A stretch of 64,000 bases of DNA from Actinomadura terrae (lineage in GTDB: Bacteria > Actinomycetota > Actinomycetes > Streptosporangiales > Streptosporangiaceae), in the NCBI RefSeq assembly GCF_022751215.1, contig NZ_JAICDG010000001.1, positions 682,001 through 746,000 on the forward strand, written 5' to 3'. The position numbers and the translations under genes were made by a program. The notes beneath the pieces are model-generated. The model was not told where the DNA came from, ran no database searches, and saw only the letters and a program-made list of their open reading frames with translations. Position 1 is the stretch's first letter, and each line of letters starts with the position of its first letter. Below, one piece after another: positions 16,307 through 24,612 of this stretch.

Positions 16307-19300
16307 GTGATCACGCCGGGGGAGCTGGCCGGGCTGCTGGAGATCCCGCCGCCCACCGACGAGCAGGCGCGGGTGATCCAGGCGCCGCTCGCGCCGATGG
16401 CCGTGATCGCGGGCGCCGGGTCGGGCAAGAGCGAGACGATGGCCGCGCGCGTGGTGTGGCTGGTCGCGAACGGGTTCGTGCGGCCCGAACGGGTCCTCGG
16501 GCTGACGTTCACCCGCAAGGCCGCCGCCGAGCTCGGCGTCCGCGTCCGCAAGCGGCTCGACACGCTGCGCGAGGCGCTGCCCGCCGACGAGCTGGAGCGG
16601 CTCGGCGGCGAGGCGCTGTTCGACGGCGAGCCCATGGTCTCGACCTACCACTCCTACGCGGCGCGGCTGTTCGGCGACCACGCGCTGCGCGAGGCGCTGG
16701 AGCCGACGATGCGGCTGATCTCGCCCGCCGTCGCCTGGCAGATCTGCTCCCGCGTCGTCGACACCTACAACGGCCCGATGGACCGCGTCGAGTGGCAGCC
16801 CGACACCGTCACCAAGGCCGTGATGGAGCTGTCGGGCGACCTGTCGGAGCACCTGCGCACGACCGCCGACATCCGCAAGGTCGGCTCCTGGCTCGACGAG
16901 CGGTTCGCGGCGCTGCGCAAGCCGCTCAAACCGCAGCGCGACATCCTCGCCAAGCACGCCGTCCGCGAGCAGCTCATGCCGCTCGTCGAGGCCTACGGGC
17001 GGGCCAAGGCCGACCGGGAGGTCATCGACCACGGCGACCAGATGGCGCTGTCCGCGCGGATCGCCTACCGGCACCCCGAGGTCGGGATGGTCGAGCGGTC
17101 CCGGTTCTCGGTCGTCCTGCTGGACGAGTACCAGGACACGAGCCAGGCGCAGCTCGTGCTGCTGACCTCGCTGTTCTCCGGCGGCCACCCGGTGACGGCG
17201 GTCGGCGACCCCTGCCAGTCGATCTACGGGTGGCGCGGCGCGAGCGCCGGGAACCTGCTGCGGTTCGCCCACGACTTCCCCGCCCAGCCCGCCGTGGCGG
17301 GGCGGCGGCCGGTGCCCGCGCCGGTCGTCCAGCTGAGCCGGTCGTTCCGCAACGGCGAGCGGATCCTGGAGGCCGCCGCCACGATCCAGGAGGAGCTGCG
17401 CGCCGAGACCGCCGCCGTGCCCCGGCTCGTCCCCGGCGCCGGACGCGAGGGCCGCGGCCGCGTCGAGTGCGCGCTGTTCCCGACCGTCGAGGACGAGGCC
17501 GACCGCATCGCCGCGCGGGTCGTCCGGCTGATGGCCGAGGGCGTCGAGACCGCCCCCGACGGCGGCGACCTCGCCGAGCCGCTCCGGTACTCCGACATCG
17601 CCGTGCTCGCGCGGAAGCGGTCGCAGTTCCCGCTGATCCGGCGCGCGCTGGAGGCGCGCGGCGTGCCGGTCGAGGTCGTCGGGCTCGGCGGGCTGCTGAC
17701 CGTCCCCGAGGTGCAGGACGTCGTCGCCACCCTGCGCGCCATGCACGACCCGACCGCCGGGGCGTCGCTCGCCCGCCTGCTCACCGGGCCCCGCTGGCGG
17801 CTCGGCCCGCGCGACCTCGTCGCGCTCGGCCGCCGCGCCCGCGCGCTCGCCCAGGACTCCGCCCGCGACGTCACCCCGCCGCCGTCCGCCGAGCCCCCGG
17901 CCCCCGAGGCCCCGGAGGAGCCTCGGGATTCGGGGGCCGAGGGAGAGGCGGAGGACCCGCTGCGGCAGCTCGTCAGCGAGCTCAACCAGGAGACCGGCAG
18001 CCTCGTGGACGCGCTCGACGACCTCGGCGACCCCGCCGCCTACTCCCCGGAGGGCTACGGGCGGCTGCGGCGGCTGCGCGACGAGATGCGCGTCCTGCGC
18101 GGGCAGGTCGGGCTGCCGCTGCCCGACCTCGTGAGCGAGGTGGAGCGGGCGCTCGGGCTCGACATCGAGGTCGCCGCGCGGTCCGGACTGGACCCGGTCA
18201 CCGCCCGCGCCGACCTGGACGCGTTCATCGACGCCGCCGCCACCTTCGCGGGCGACGCCGAGGACCCGACGCTCGGCGCGTTCCTCGCCTACCTCAAGGC
18301 CGCCGAGACCGAGGAGTTCGGGCTGGAGGCCGGGCGGGTCGGCGAGACCGACAGCGTGAAGCTGCTCACCGTCCACGCGTCCAAGGGGCTGGAGTGGCCG
18401 GTCGTCGTCGTGCCGGGGCTGTCGTACGTGCCGCAGAAGAACGGCGGGCCCGCCAAGGGGTCGATCTTCCCCTCGCCGCCGCAGAACGCCACCCGGTGGA
18501 CGGCGAACCCGCGCGTGCTGCCGTTCATGCTGCGCGGCGACCGCGCCGACCTGCCCGCGCTGCGCGGCCTCGACAAGGACGACCTCGCCGCGTTCGACCA
18601 GGCGTGCTCCGAGCGCGACCTGCGGGAGGAGCGGCGGCTCGCCTACGTCGCGGTGACCCGCGCGTCCAGCCTGCTCATCGCGACCGGGTACTGGTGGGGC
18701 TCGTCCGGGCGCCCGCTCGGCCCCTCGCCGTTCCTGGAGGAGGTGCGGGCGGTGTGCCTGGCGGGCGCCGGGGCGGTCGCGGTGTGGGCCGACCCGCCGG
18801 AGGAGGGCGCCGCCAACCCGCTGCTCGCCGACCCCGACGAGGCGCACTGGCCGGTCGCGCCCGGCGAGCGCGGCCGCGCCGACGTCACCGCCCGCGAACG
18901 GTACGAGGCGGTCGTCGCGGCCGCCCGCATGGTCGAGGACGCGATGAACGGCCGCACTCGCCACTGGGCCGGCAACGACGGCCTGTCGGACGCCGACCGG
19001 GGCCGCATGACCGCGTGGGCGCGCGACGTCGAGCTGCTGCTCGCCGAGCGCGACCGGGGCCGCGGCGGCGACGGGACGCTCGTCGAGCTGCCCGCGAACC
19101 TGTCGGTGTCGTCGCTGGTGTCGCTCGCGCGCGACCCGGCGGCGCTGGCCCGCCAGATCCGCCGCCCGATGCCCCGGCCGCCCGCCCCCTACGCGCGGCG
19201 CGGCACCGCGTTCCACGCCTGGCTGGAGAGCCGCTGGGGGCAGCAGCGCCTCCTGGACCCCGACGAGCTGCCCGGCGCGGCCGACGAGGGCGCCGCCGAC

Positions 19301-19684
19301 GACGCGCACCTGGCGCGGCTGCGGGAGCGGTTCGAGGAGTCGGAGTGGGCGGCGCGCGAGCCGCTCGACATCGAGGTCCCGTTCGAGACGATCATCGGCG
19401 ACCGGCTGGTCCGGGGCCGGATGGACGCCGTCTTCCGCTCGCCCGGCGGCGGCTACGAGGTCGTGGACTGGAAGACCGGGTCGCCGCCGTCCGGCGACGA
19501 GGCGGGGCCCGCCTCCGTCCAGCTCGCCGCGTACCGGCTGGCCTGGGCGGAGCTCACGGGCGTCGACGTCGAGCGGGTCAGCGCGGCCTTCCACTACGTC
19601 GCCGCGAACCGCACCGTGCGGCCCGCCGACCTCCTCGACGCGGACGGGCTGGCGGCGCTGCTGGAGTCCGTTCCGTCGGTCTGA
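16307..19684 (+). CDS. adnB: AdnB-type helicase-nuclease
   Basis: A 1125-aa partner of AdnA. The helicase core has Walker A VIAGAGSGKSETMAARVV (about residue 33), Walker B VVLLDEYQDTSQAQL, VGDPCQSIYGWRGAS, VKLLTVHASKGLEWPVVVVP and REERRLAYVAVTRASS. A Pro/Glu-rich linker (about 525-545) interrupts the 2B-like region. The C-terminal nuclease has RGTAFHAWLESRWGQQ, the GRMDAVFRSPGGGYEVVDWK metal-binding segment (about 1033-1052) and an ASVQLAAYRLAW helix. No cysteine cluster is evident in its nuclease, unlike AdnA. The GTG start has an AGGAGGGG-type ribosome-binding site. In mycobacteria AdnB is the main translocase; that role is inferred from homology. Confidence 0.92.
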   Translation: MITPGELAGLLEIPPPTDEQARVIQAPLAPMAVIAGAGSGKSETMAARVVWLVANGFVRPERVLGLTFTRKAAAELGVRVRKRLDTLREALPADELERLGGEALFDGEPMVSTYHSYAARLFGDHALREALEPTMRLISPAVAWQICSRVVDTYNGPMDRVEWQPDTVTKAVMELSGDLSEHLRTTADIRKVGSWLDERFAALRKPLKPQRDILAKHAVREQLMPLVEAYGRAKADREVIDHGDQMALSARIAYRHPEVGMVERSRFSVVLLDEYQDTSQAQLVLLTSLFSGGHPVTAVGDPCQSIYGWRGASAGNLLRFAHDFPAQPAVAGRRPVPAPVVQLSRSFRNGERILEAAATIQEELRAETAAVPRLVPGAGREGRGRVECALFPTVEDEADRIAARVVRLMAEGVETAPDGGDLAEPLRYSDIAVLARKRSQFPLIRRALEARGVPVEVVGLGGLLTVPEVQDVVATLRAMHDPTAGASLARLLTGPRWRLGPRDLVALGRRARALAQDSARDVTPPPSAEPPAPEAPEEPRDSGAEGEAEDPLRQLVSELNQETGSLVDALDDLGDPAAYSPEGYGRLRRLRDEMRVLRGQVGLPLPDLVSEVERALGLDIEVAARSGLDPVTARADLDAFIDAAATFAGDAEDPTLGAFLAYLKAAETEEFGLEAGRVGETDSVKLLTVHASKGLEWPVVVVPGLSYVPQKNGGPAKGSIFPSPPQNATRWTANPRVLPFMLRGDRADLPALRGLDKDDLAAFDQACSERDLREERRLAYVAVTRASSLLIATGYWWGSSGRPLGPSPFLEEVRAVCLAGAGAVAVWADPPEEGAANPLLADPDEAHWPVAPGERGRADVTARERYEAVVAAARMVEDAMNGRTRHWAGNDGLSDADRGRMTAWARDVELLLAERDRGRGGDGTLVELPANLSVSSLVSLARDPAALARQIRRPMPRPPAPYARRGTAFHAWLESRWGQQRLLDPDELPGAADEGAADDAHLARLRERFEESEWAAREPLDIEVPFETIIGDRLVRGRMDAVFRSPGGGYEVVDWKTGSPPSGDEAGPASVQLAAYRLAWAELTGVDVERVSAAFHYVAANRTVRPADLLDADGLAALLESVPSV

Positions 19685-19841
19685 CGCCCGCTCGGGTTTG
19701 GATCCGGCCGGTTCCAACGTTGTGAGCTTGCCTTTCGCCGTGACGTGGGACGCGTCACGCCGCCGGGTGATGACTCTCACTTACCTCTGTTCACCGTGCG
19801 TGCTTTCGGGGATGATCCGGGCACTACCTCAGGGAGGCGAC

Positions 19842-20621
19842 GTGACGGTGACGCATGGCGACAAGGTCGTACGGGAGTTCTCCGGGCAGGCGGCGGGGTT
19901 CGCCGATCCCCGGCTGAACGCCGCGTTCACCCGCCACCTGGACCGGCTCGTCCGGTTCATGGAGCCCGAGCTCGACCCGGAGGACGTGGTGCTGGAGGTC
20001 GCCGCCGGAACCGCGCTCGTCTCCCGCGCCGTCGCCCGCCGCGTCCGGCACGCCACCGCGCTCGACCTCACGCCCGCGATACTCGCCGAGGGCAAGCGCG
20101 AGGCCGACCGCGCGGGCCTCACCAACCTCACGTTCACGCACGGCGACGCCGCCGACCTCCCCTACGTCGACCGGTCGTTCACGCTCGTGCTGACGCGGTT
20201 CTCCCTCCACCAGGTCGCGGCCCCCGAGGCGGTCGTGCGGGAGATGGTCCGGGTCAGCCGTCCCGGCGCGGCGCTGTTCGTCGCCGACCTCGTCCGGCCC
20301 GAGGGCGTCGCCGGCGACGCGGACCGCATCGAGCGGCTGCGCGACCCGTCCCACGGCAGAGCGCTCACCACCGCCGAGGTCGCGGACCTCGTCACGGCGG
20401 CGGGCGCCGAGGTGAAGCGGCGCGACGAGTTCACCTTCACCCGCCCGCTGCGCCCGTGGCTGGAGCTGTCCCGGACGCCGGACGACGCCGCCGCGCAGAT
20501 CCGCGAGGAGCTGGAGGCCGAGCTGGCGGGCGGCCCCGCGACCGGCATGCGGCCCAGCCTGGTCGACGGGGAGCTGCACTTCACGCACTCCTACCTCCAC
20601 CTGCACGCGATCGTGGACTGA
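19842..20621 (+). CDS. Class I SAM-dependent methyltransferase
   Basis: A 259-aa UbiE/Methyltransf_11-type enzyme. The SAM-binding glycine motif is VVLEVAAGTALVSRAVARR (about residues 48-66). Motif II is in ALDLTPAILAEGKREADRAG, motif III-like HGDAADLPYVDRSFTLV, and a post-motif VVREMVRVSRPGAALFVADL follows. The C-terminal 80 residues are helical and charged. The GTG at 19842 is chosen because AGGGAGG lies 5-6 bases upstream; longer frames begin inside the promoter region. It is monocistronic between adnB and a small gene. The substrate is unknown. Confidence 0.87.
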   Translation: MTVTHGDKVVREFSGQAAGFADPRLNAAFTRHLDRLVRFMEPELDPEDVVLEVAAGTALVSRAVARRVRHATALDLTPAILAEGKREADRAGLTNLTFTHGDAADLPYVDRSFTLVLTRFSLHQVAAPEAVVREMVRVSRPGAALFVADLVRPEGVAGDADRIERLRDPSHGRALTTAEVADLVTAAGAEVKRRDEFTFTRPLRPWLELSRTPDDAAAQIREELEAELAGGPATGMRPSLVDGELHFTHSYLHLHAIVD

Positions 20622-20635
20622 CGCGCGTCGCGGCG

Positions 20636-20661
20636 GGGCACGTCGAGCGGGCACGTCGAGC
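20636..20661. repeat. Two tandem 13-bp copies upstream of a small gene
   Basis: GGGCACGTCGAGC occurs twice head-to-tail. It lies 58 bp before the start of the 20719 gene, and related CGTTCGACGTGGC follows at about 20679. It might be an operator or a chance slippage product. Confidence 0.45.
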
Positions 20662-20718
20662 GAAAGTTTTCGAGCAAACGTTCGACGTGGCTCGCTCGTA
20701 TGTTCTAGGTTGTCCGCC

Positions 20719-21027
20719 ATGGGTTCCAGCAACGTGCGCTCCCTCGACCGCGAGCCGGCCGCGCTGGCGATGCGCATCGGCGTCGTGGCGGCCGAGGCCG
20801 CCCTCGCCACCTTCGCCCGCAACCTCGACCTGGACGACCTCGCGGCCGGCGTCGACTTCCAGGGTGCCATCGGGCCCGCCGAGTGGCCCGTGTTCTCCCT
20901 GGTCATCGACACCCTCGCGGAGGCCGCCCCCGGCGATGGCCGGTCGGTGGACGAGCGCCGCGCCGACGCCCTCAACGACCTGGCCCGCATCTGCATGGCC
21001 GCGAAGCGGCGGGCCGGCGCCGCCTGA
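20719..21027 (+). CDS. Small conserved-looking protein, 102 aa, function unknown
   Basis: A 102-aa, mostly helical protein starting MGSSNVRSLDREPAALAMRI. Ala-rich helices run through residues 15-35 (IGVVAAEAALATFARNLDL), and PAEWPVFSLVIDTLAEAAPG fills the middle. It ends with a basic tail (MAAKRRAGAA). There are no signal peptide and no known motif. An upstream in-frame TTG (20710) could add three residues. Codon usage is typical of the genome. It is probably monocistronic, and its 3' side is occupied by a dispersed structured repeat. Confidence 0.6.
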   Translation: MGSSNVRSLDREPAALAMRIGVVAAEAALATFARNLDLDDLAAGVDFQGAIGPAEWPVFSLVIDTLAEAAPGDGRSVDERRADALNDLARICMAAKRRAGAA

Positions 21028-21106
21028 CGGCTCGTCCCCGCCGGGGCGGCGCCCGAACTCCCCGCGGCCCGGGTCCGGGCGCCGTTCTGTGTTTATTTCA
21101 ATCTCG

Positions 21107-21259
21107 GCCCAGCGTGCTCGCCTGGCGGCTCGCACGCTGACCGATCTTGTGCGGGCGCGGATCGCTTCGCGATCTTCGCGGTGGGGCCTCGCCTTCGGCG
21201 TCGGCCCCACCGCTCAGCTACGCGCCCGCGTGACGGCTGAGGTCGTTGCGCGACACGCT
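21107..21259. repeat. Dispersed structured intergenic repeat, copy A
   Basis: A block of about 150 bp also found at 48216-48372 and 56374-56545. It holds a chain of hairpins: AGCGTGC/GCACGCT around a 14-base loop (21111-21138), GATCGC-TTC-GCGATC, GTGGGGCC...GGCCCCAC with an inner CGCC/GGCG, and TCAGC...GCTGA. From GCGCGG to GCTGAGG (21155-21242) it differs from copy B at only three positions. It lies between the small gene and the 3' end of the acyl-CoA synthetase. Confidence 0.9.
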
Positions 21260-22864
21260 TTAACCGCCATGTTCGCGCGAGTCTTGTTCACGCAGGCCCC
21301 CCGGCTTGAACTTGCCCGTGCTCGTGCGCGGGAGGCGGTCGACGAAACGCACGTCCCTGGGCACCTTGTAGCGCGCGAGATGCTGCTTCACATACTCCTT
21401 GATGTCGTCCTCGCCGACGTCCGAGCCGGGGACGCGCACGATGTGGGCGGCCAGCCGCTGGCCGAACCGCTCGTCGTCCACCCCGGTCACGGCGACCTCG
21501 GCGACGTCCGGGTGGCCGTCCAGGAGGCGTTCGACCTCGCCGGGGAAGACGTTCTCGCCGCCAGAGACGATCATGTCGTCGGCGCGGCCGTCGACGAACA
21601 GCCGTCCCGCGCCGTCGAAGTGGCCGAGGTCGCCCGAGGCCGTCAGCCCGTCCCGGACCCGCCTGCGGCCACCCCCGGTGTAGCCCGCGAACCGCAGCCC
21701 GCCGCCGACGTGGATCTCGCCGGTCTCGCCCGGGGGCAGCTCCCGGCCGTCCTCGTCGAGGACCCTGACCGTGAGCCGGAACGAGGGCCGCCCTACGGTG
21801 CCCGGCGCCGCGCGCAGGTCGGCGGGCGTGGCGATCGTGGCCCAGCCGGTCTCGGTCGCCCCGTAGACGTTGACGAGCACGTCCCCGAACGCGTCCATGA
21901 ACGCCTCCGACAGGTGCGGGTGCAGCGCGGACCCGCCGCACACGACCGTGCGCAGGCGCGGGGTCGGCTCCGTACGGGCGTCCAGGACGCGCTGGAGCAT
22001 GGCGGGCACCGCGACCAGCGTCTCCGCGCGGTGGACGCGGATCGCCCGCAGCGTCTCGGACGCGTCGAACCGCCGCGACAGCACGAGCGGCATCCCCAGC
22101 CCCAGCCCGACCGACATGTAGGCGAGCCCCAGGATGTGGAACAGCGGCGGCGCGATCACGATCGGCGCCCCGGAGCGGACCGGGACGCGCATCAGGTGGC
22201 TCAACGCGACCGGGAGCAGCGCGGTCAGCGACACCTCGTGCCGGGCGCCTTTCGGCGTGCCGGTGGTGCCGGAGGTCATCACGACCACGCGACTCGTCCC
22301 TCCGGCTCGGTGCGGCCCGGTCGCGTCCGTCTCGATGGGCTCGCCCGTCCAGGCGGCCATCCGCTCACCGGCGAACCCGGACTGCTCCACCAGCGCGCCG
22401 AACTCCTCGTCGTGGACGAGCAGTCCGATGCCCTCGCGCTCGGCGACCTCCCCGAGCTGGGCGGCGGAGAAGTCGGTGTTGAGCAGCACCACGTCGGTGC
22501 CGAGCCGGGACGCCGCCAGCAGCGCCGCGACGAAGCCCCGGTGGTTGCGGCACAGGATCCCGACCCGGTCGCCGGCCTTCGCGTCGGCCAGGCGGCCCTG
22601 GAGCACCGTGGCGAGCGCGGCGGCGTGGCGCTCCAGCTCCTCGTGGGTGAGCGCGCCGTACTCGTCGATCAGCGCGGTCCGGCCGGGGAACCGCAGCGCC
22701 GACATCGCGCCGATCGTGGCGGGGACGGCTCCGAACCGCAGGTAGGGGAGCGGCAGCCGCACGGCCCGGTCGGGACGCACCGGCGTCAGCATGCCGGTGT
22801 CGCGGACGGCGTGTGCCGCGCGCGCTCCGAGGCTCGCGAGCGAACGGACCCGGTCTAGCACCAT
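21260..22864 (-). CDS. Acyl-CoA synthetase (AMP-dependent ligase, FadD-like)
   Basis: A 534-aa ANL-superfamily enzyme that activates a carboxylic acid (probably a fatty acid) to acyl-AMP and then acyl-CoA. The P-loop is VVMTSGTTGTPKGARHE (about residues 195-211). Further motifs are the A5 core VYGATETGWATIATP, the A7 ASGDLGHFD, the hinge GRADDMIVSGGENVFPGEVE and the A10 catalytic Lys in RTSTGKFKPGGL. The N-terminal 60 residues resemble the membrane-associated start of FadD2/FadD12-type proteins. The ATG at 22862-22864 has AAAGG about 9 bases upstream. It is divergent, across 57 bp, from the DinB-like gene at 22922. Confidence 0.92.
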   Translation of the reverse strand: MVLDRVRSLASLGARAAHAVRDTGMLTPVRPDRAVRLPLPYLRFGAVPATIGAMSALRFPGRTALIDEYGALTHEELERHAAALATVLQGRLADAKAGDRVGILCRNHRGFVAALLAASRLGTDVVLLNTDFSAAQLGEVAEREGIGLLVHDEEFGALVEQSGFAGERMAAWTGEPIETDATGPHRAGGTSRVVVMTSGTTGTPKGARHEVSLTALLPVALSHLMRVPVRSGAPIVIAPPLFHILGLAYMSVGLGLGMPLVLSRRFDASETLRAIRVHRAETLVAVPAMLQRVLDARTEPTPRLRTVVCGGSALHPHLSEAFMDAFGDVLVNVYGATETGWATIATPADLRAAPGTVGRPSFRLTVRVLDEDGRELPPGETGEIHVGGGLRFAGYTGGGRRRVRDGLTASGDLGHFDGAGRLFVDGRADDMIVSGGENVFPGEVERLLDGHPDVAEVAVTGVDDERFGQRLAAHIVRVPGSDVGEDDIKEYVKQHLARYKVPRDVRFVDRLPRTSTGKFKPGGLREQDSREHGG

Positions 22865-22894
22865 CGTCTGAACCTTTCTCGGGGACCCTGGACA

Positions 22895-22910
22895 TACCCG
22901 TTTCCGGGTA
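22895..22910. promoter_or_regulatory. Inverted repeat in a 57-bp divergent gap
   Basis: TACCCG-TTTC-CGGGTA is a perfect 6-bp dyad midway between the divergent acyl-CoA synthetase and DinB-like genes. It is a plausible operator for a shared regulator not encoded nearby. Confidence 0.4.
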
Positions 22911-22921
22911 CGGTCGCAGCC

Positions 22922-23548
22922 ATGATCACTGCGGACGACCTCGACCGGGCCCTGCGGCTGTCGCTGGACGTGCTCGAACAGGCATCCCCGGACGGCTGGG
23001 ACGCCAACGCCGGTTCGCTGGAGTGGACCTGCTGGGAGACCGTCGAGCACCTCGCCGACGACCTGTTCGCCTACGCCGCGCAGCTCGGCCCGCGCACGCC
23101 GCCGCGGGACCGCGAGGTGCCGTTCCTGTGGGAGCGCCGCCGCCCGGGCGGGCCCGCCAACGTCATCTACGCCGACCGCTCCGCAGGCCCCGCCGGGCTG
23201 CTCGAAGTGCTGGACTCCTGCGGGGCGCTGCTGGTCGCCATGGTGCGGTGCACGCCGCCGGACGTCCGGTCGCACCACGGCTTCGGCCTGTCCGACCCGG
23301 CGGGGTTCGCCGCCATGGGGGCCGTGGAGATCCTCGTCCACACCCATGACCTCGCGGCGGGGCTCGGCCTGGACTGGGAACCGCCGAGTGATCTGTGCGC
23401 GGGCGTTCTCACGCGCCTTTTCTCCGACGCGCCGGAAGGCGACCCCTGGAAGGTTCTGCTGTGGTGCACGGGACGCGGTGAACTGCCGGGCCGTCCGCGT
23501 CTCACCGAATGGCGCTGGGACGGCAGCGTGCGAAATCAGCGGATGTAG
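22922..23548 (+). CDS. DinB/maleylpyruvate isomerase-type metal-dependent protein
   Basis: A 208-aa protein with the four-helix DinB-like architecture common in mycothiol-producing actinomycetes. A metal-site histidine appears in TCWETVEHLADDLFAYA (about residue 42), and an H-x-H-D motif lies in AVEILVHTHDLAAGLGLDW (about residues 140-143). Such proteins include mycothiol-dependent maleylpyruvate isomerases and thiol S-transferases; the exact substrate is not readable. The ATG at 22922 follows the dyad at 22895-22910. Its 3' end overlaps the convergent decarboxylase gene by 13 bp. Confidence 0.78.
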   Translation: MITADDLDRALRLSLDVLEQASPDGWDANAGSLEWTCWETVEHLADDLFAYAAQLGPRTPPRDREVPFLWERRRPGGPANVIYADRSAGPAGLLEVLDSCGALLVAMVRCTPPDVRSHHGFGLSDPAGFAAMGAVEILVHTHDLAAGLGLDWEPPSDLCAGVLTRLFSDAPEGDPWKVLLWCTGRGELPGRPRLTEWRWDGSVRNQRM

Positions 23549-24612
23549 TGGAATTCCGGGTGCGGGTGCATGAGGAAGTCGTGGTGGGAGATGTTCCACG
23601 CGTAGGCACCGGCCATCGCGAAGGCGATGACGTCGCCCGGCGCGAGGGGCGGGACGGCGACATCCCGGGCGAAGACGTCCTTGGGGGTGCAGAGCTGCCC
23701 CACGAGCGTCGCCCTTCCCACCGGTTCGGATTTCCGGGTGAGGACCTCGAAGGGCTGGTCGTGGCCCTTGGCCGCCGGGGTCCGCAGATGATGGGTCCCG
23801 CCGCGCAGGACCACGTAGGTTTCGCCTCGGGTCGTCTTCACGTCCAGGACGTCGGTGACGTAGCGGCCGTGGTAGGCGGTCACGGCGCGGCCCGGCTCGA
23901 CGCGGAGCCTCGCTTCGGGGCGTCCGAGCCCGGCGCCGTAGGCGGCCCAGTCGAACAGCGCCCCCGGGTTCGTGTAGTCGACGGCCATTCCGCCGCCGAG
24001 ATTGATTTCGGGTTCGGTGACGCCGTGGTCGCGCAGCCAGGGCAGCGCCCACGCCGTTATTCGTTTCGAGAGGTCGAGCAGTGCCGGGGCGCCCAGGCCG
24101 GACGCGAGATGCGTGTGAATCCCTTTCAGGGTGATGCCGGGGGATTCGGCTATCCGGCGGGCGCATTCGTTCAGGGCGTCCTCGTCCATGCCGAAGGGGC
24201 CGCTCATCGTCAACGCGGCGCCCGGCGCGGCGAAGGGGAGATTGGCCCTGAGGAGAACGTCGGCTCTGCCTAGTTCCCGGAGCCGCGTCAGCTCGCGCGG
24301 GCTTTCTATGTGGATGCGGTCGACGTTGAACGCCACGGCCCGGGCCAGTTCCTCGTCGGTTTTCCCGGGACCGCCGAATGCGAGAGGTATGTCCGGGAGC
24401 GCCTTCCGGACGTGCGCCAGCTCGCCGCCCGAGGAGACCTCGATCCCGTCGAGGTGCGGGGCGAGCGTGCGCAAAATCTCCGGGTCCGGGTTCGCTTTGG
24501 CGGCGTAGAAGAGTTCGGTGCCGCGCAGCGCGGAGCGGATCGTCCGCGCGTGGTCGGCCAGTCCGGGAAGGTCGTACACATACGCCGGATAAGGCAGGTC
24601 ATCCACATTCAT
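23536..24612 (-). CDS. Type III PLP-dependent decarboxylase of NIS siderophore operon (PvsE-like)
   Basis: A 358-aa fold-III PLP decarboxylase of the ornithine/diaminopimelate decarboxylase family. The PLP lysine is in ELFYAAKANPDPEIL (about residue 39). SSGGELAHVRKA, the HTHLASGLG segment and the phosphate-binding Gly-rich EINLGGGMAVDY follow. The C-terminal barrel has the second-subunit Cys-containing VGQLCTPKDVFARDV. In vibrioferrin and staphyloferrin B pathways a homologue (PvsE, SbnH) decarboxylates an amino-acid-citrate intermediate. The start ATG overlaps the stop of the preceding NIS synthetase (ATGA, 24609-24612). It is the last gene of a four-gene operon under the iron box at 29030. 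Confidence 0.88.
   Translation of the reverse strand: MNVDDLPYPAYVYDLPGLADHARTIRSALRGTELFYAAKANPDPEILRTLAPHLDGIEVSSGGELAHVRKALPDIPLAFGGPGKTDEELARAVAFNVDRIHIESPRELTRLRELGRADVLLRANLPFAAPGAALTMSGPFGMDEDALNECARRIAESPGITLKGIHTHLASGLGAPALLDLSKRITAWALPWLRDHGVTEPEINLGGGMAVDYTNPGALFDWAAYGAGLGRPEARLRVEPGRAVTAYHGRYVTDVLDVKTTRGETYVVLRGGTHHLRTPAAKGHDQPFEVLTRKSEPVGRATLVGQLCTPKDVFARDVAVPPLAPGDVIAFAMAGAYAWNISHHDFLMHPHPEFHYIR

Noticed and set aside
13016-19780. Very long minus-strand frame (over 2,200 codons) opposite adnA/adnB
   Set aside because: Antisense shadow of high-GC coding. The plus strand has intact helicase and nuclease motifs, and the minus product is low-complexity Arg/Gly/Pro-rich with no domain.
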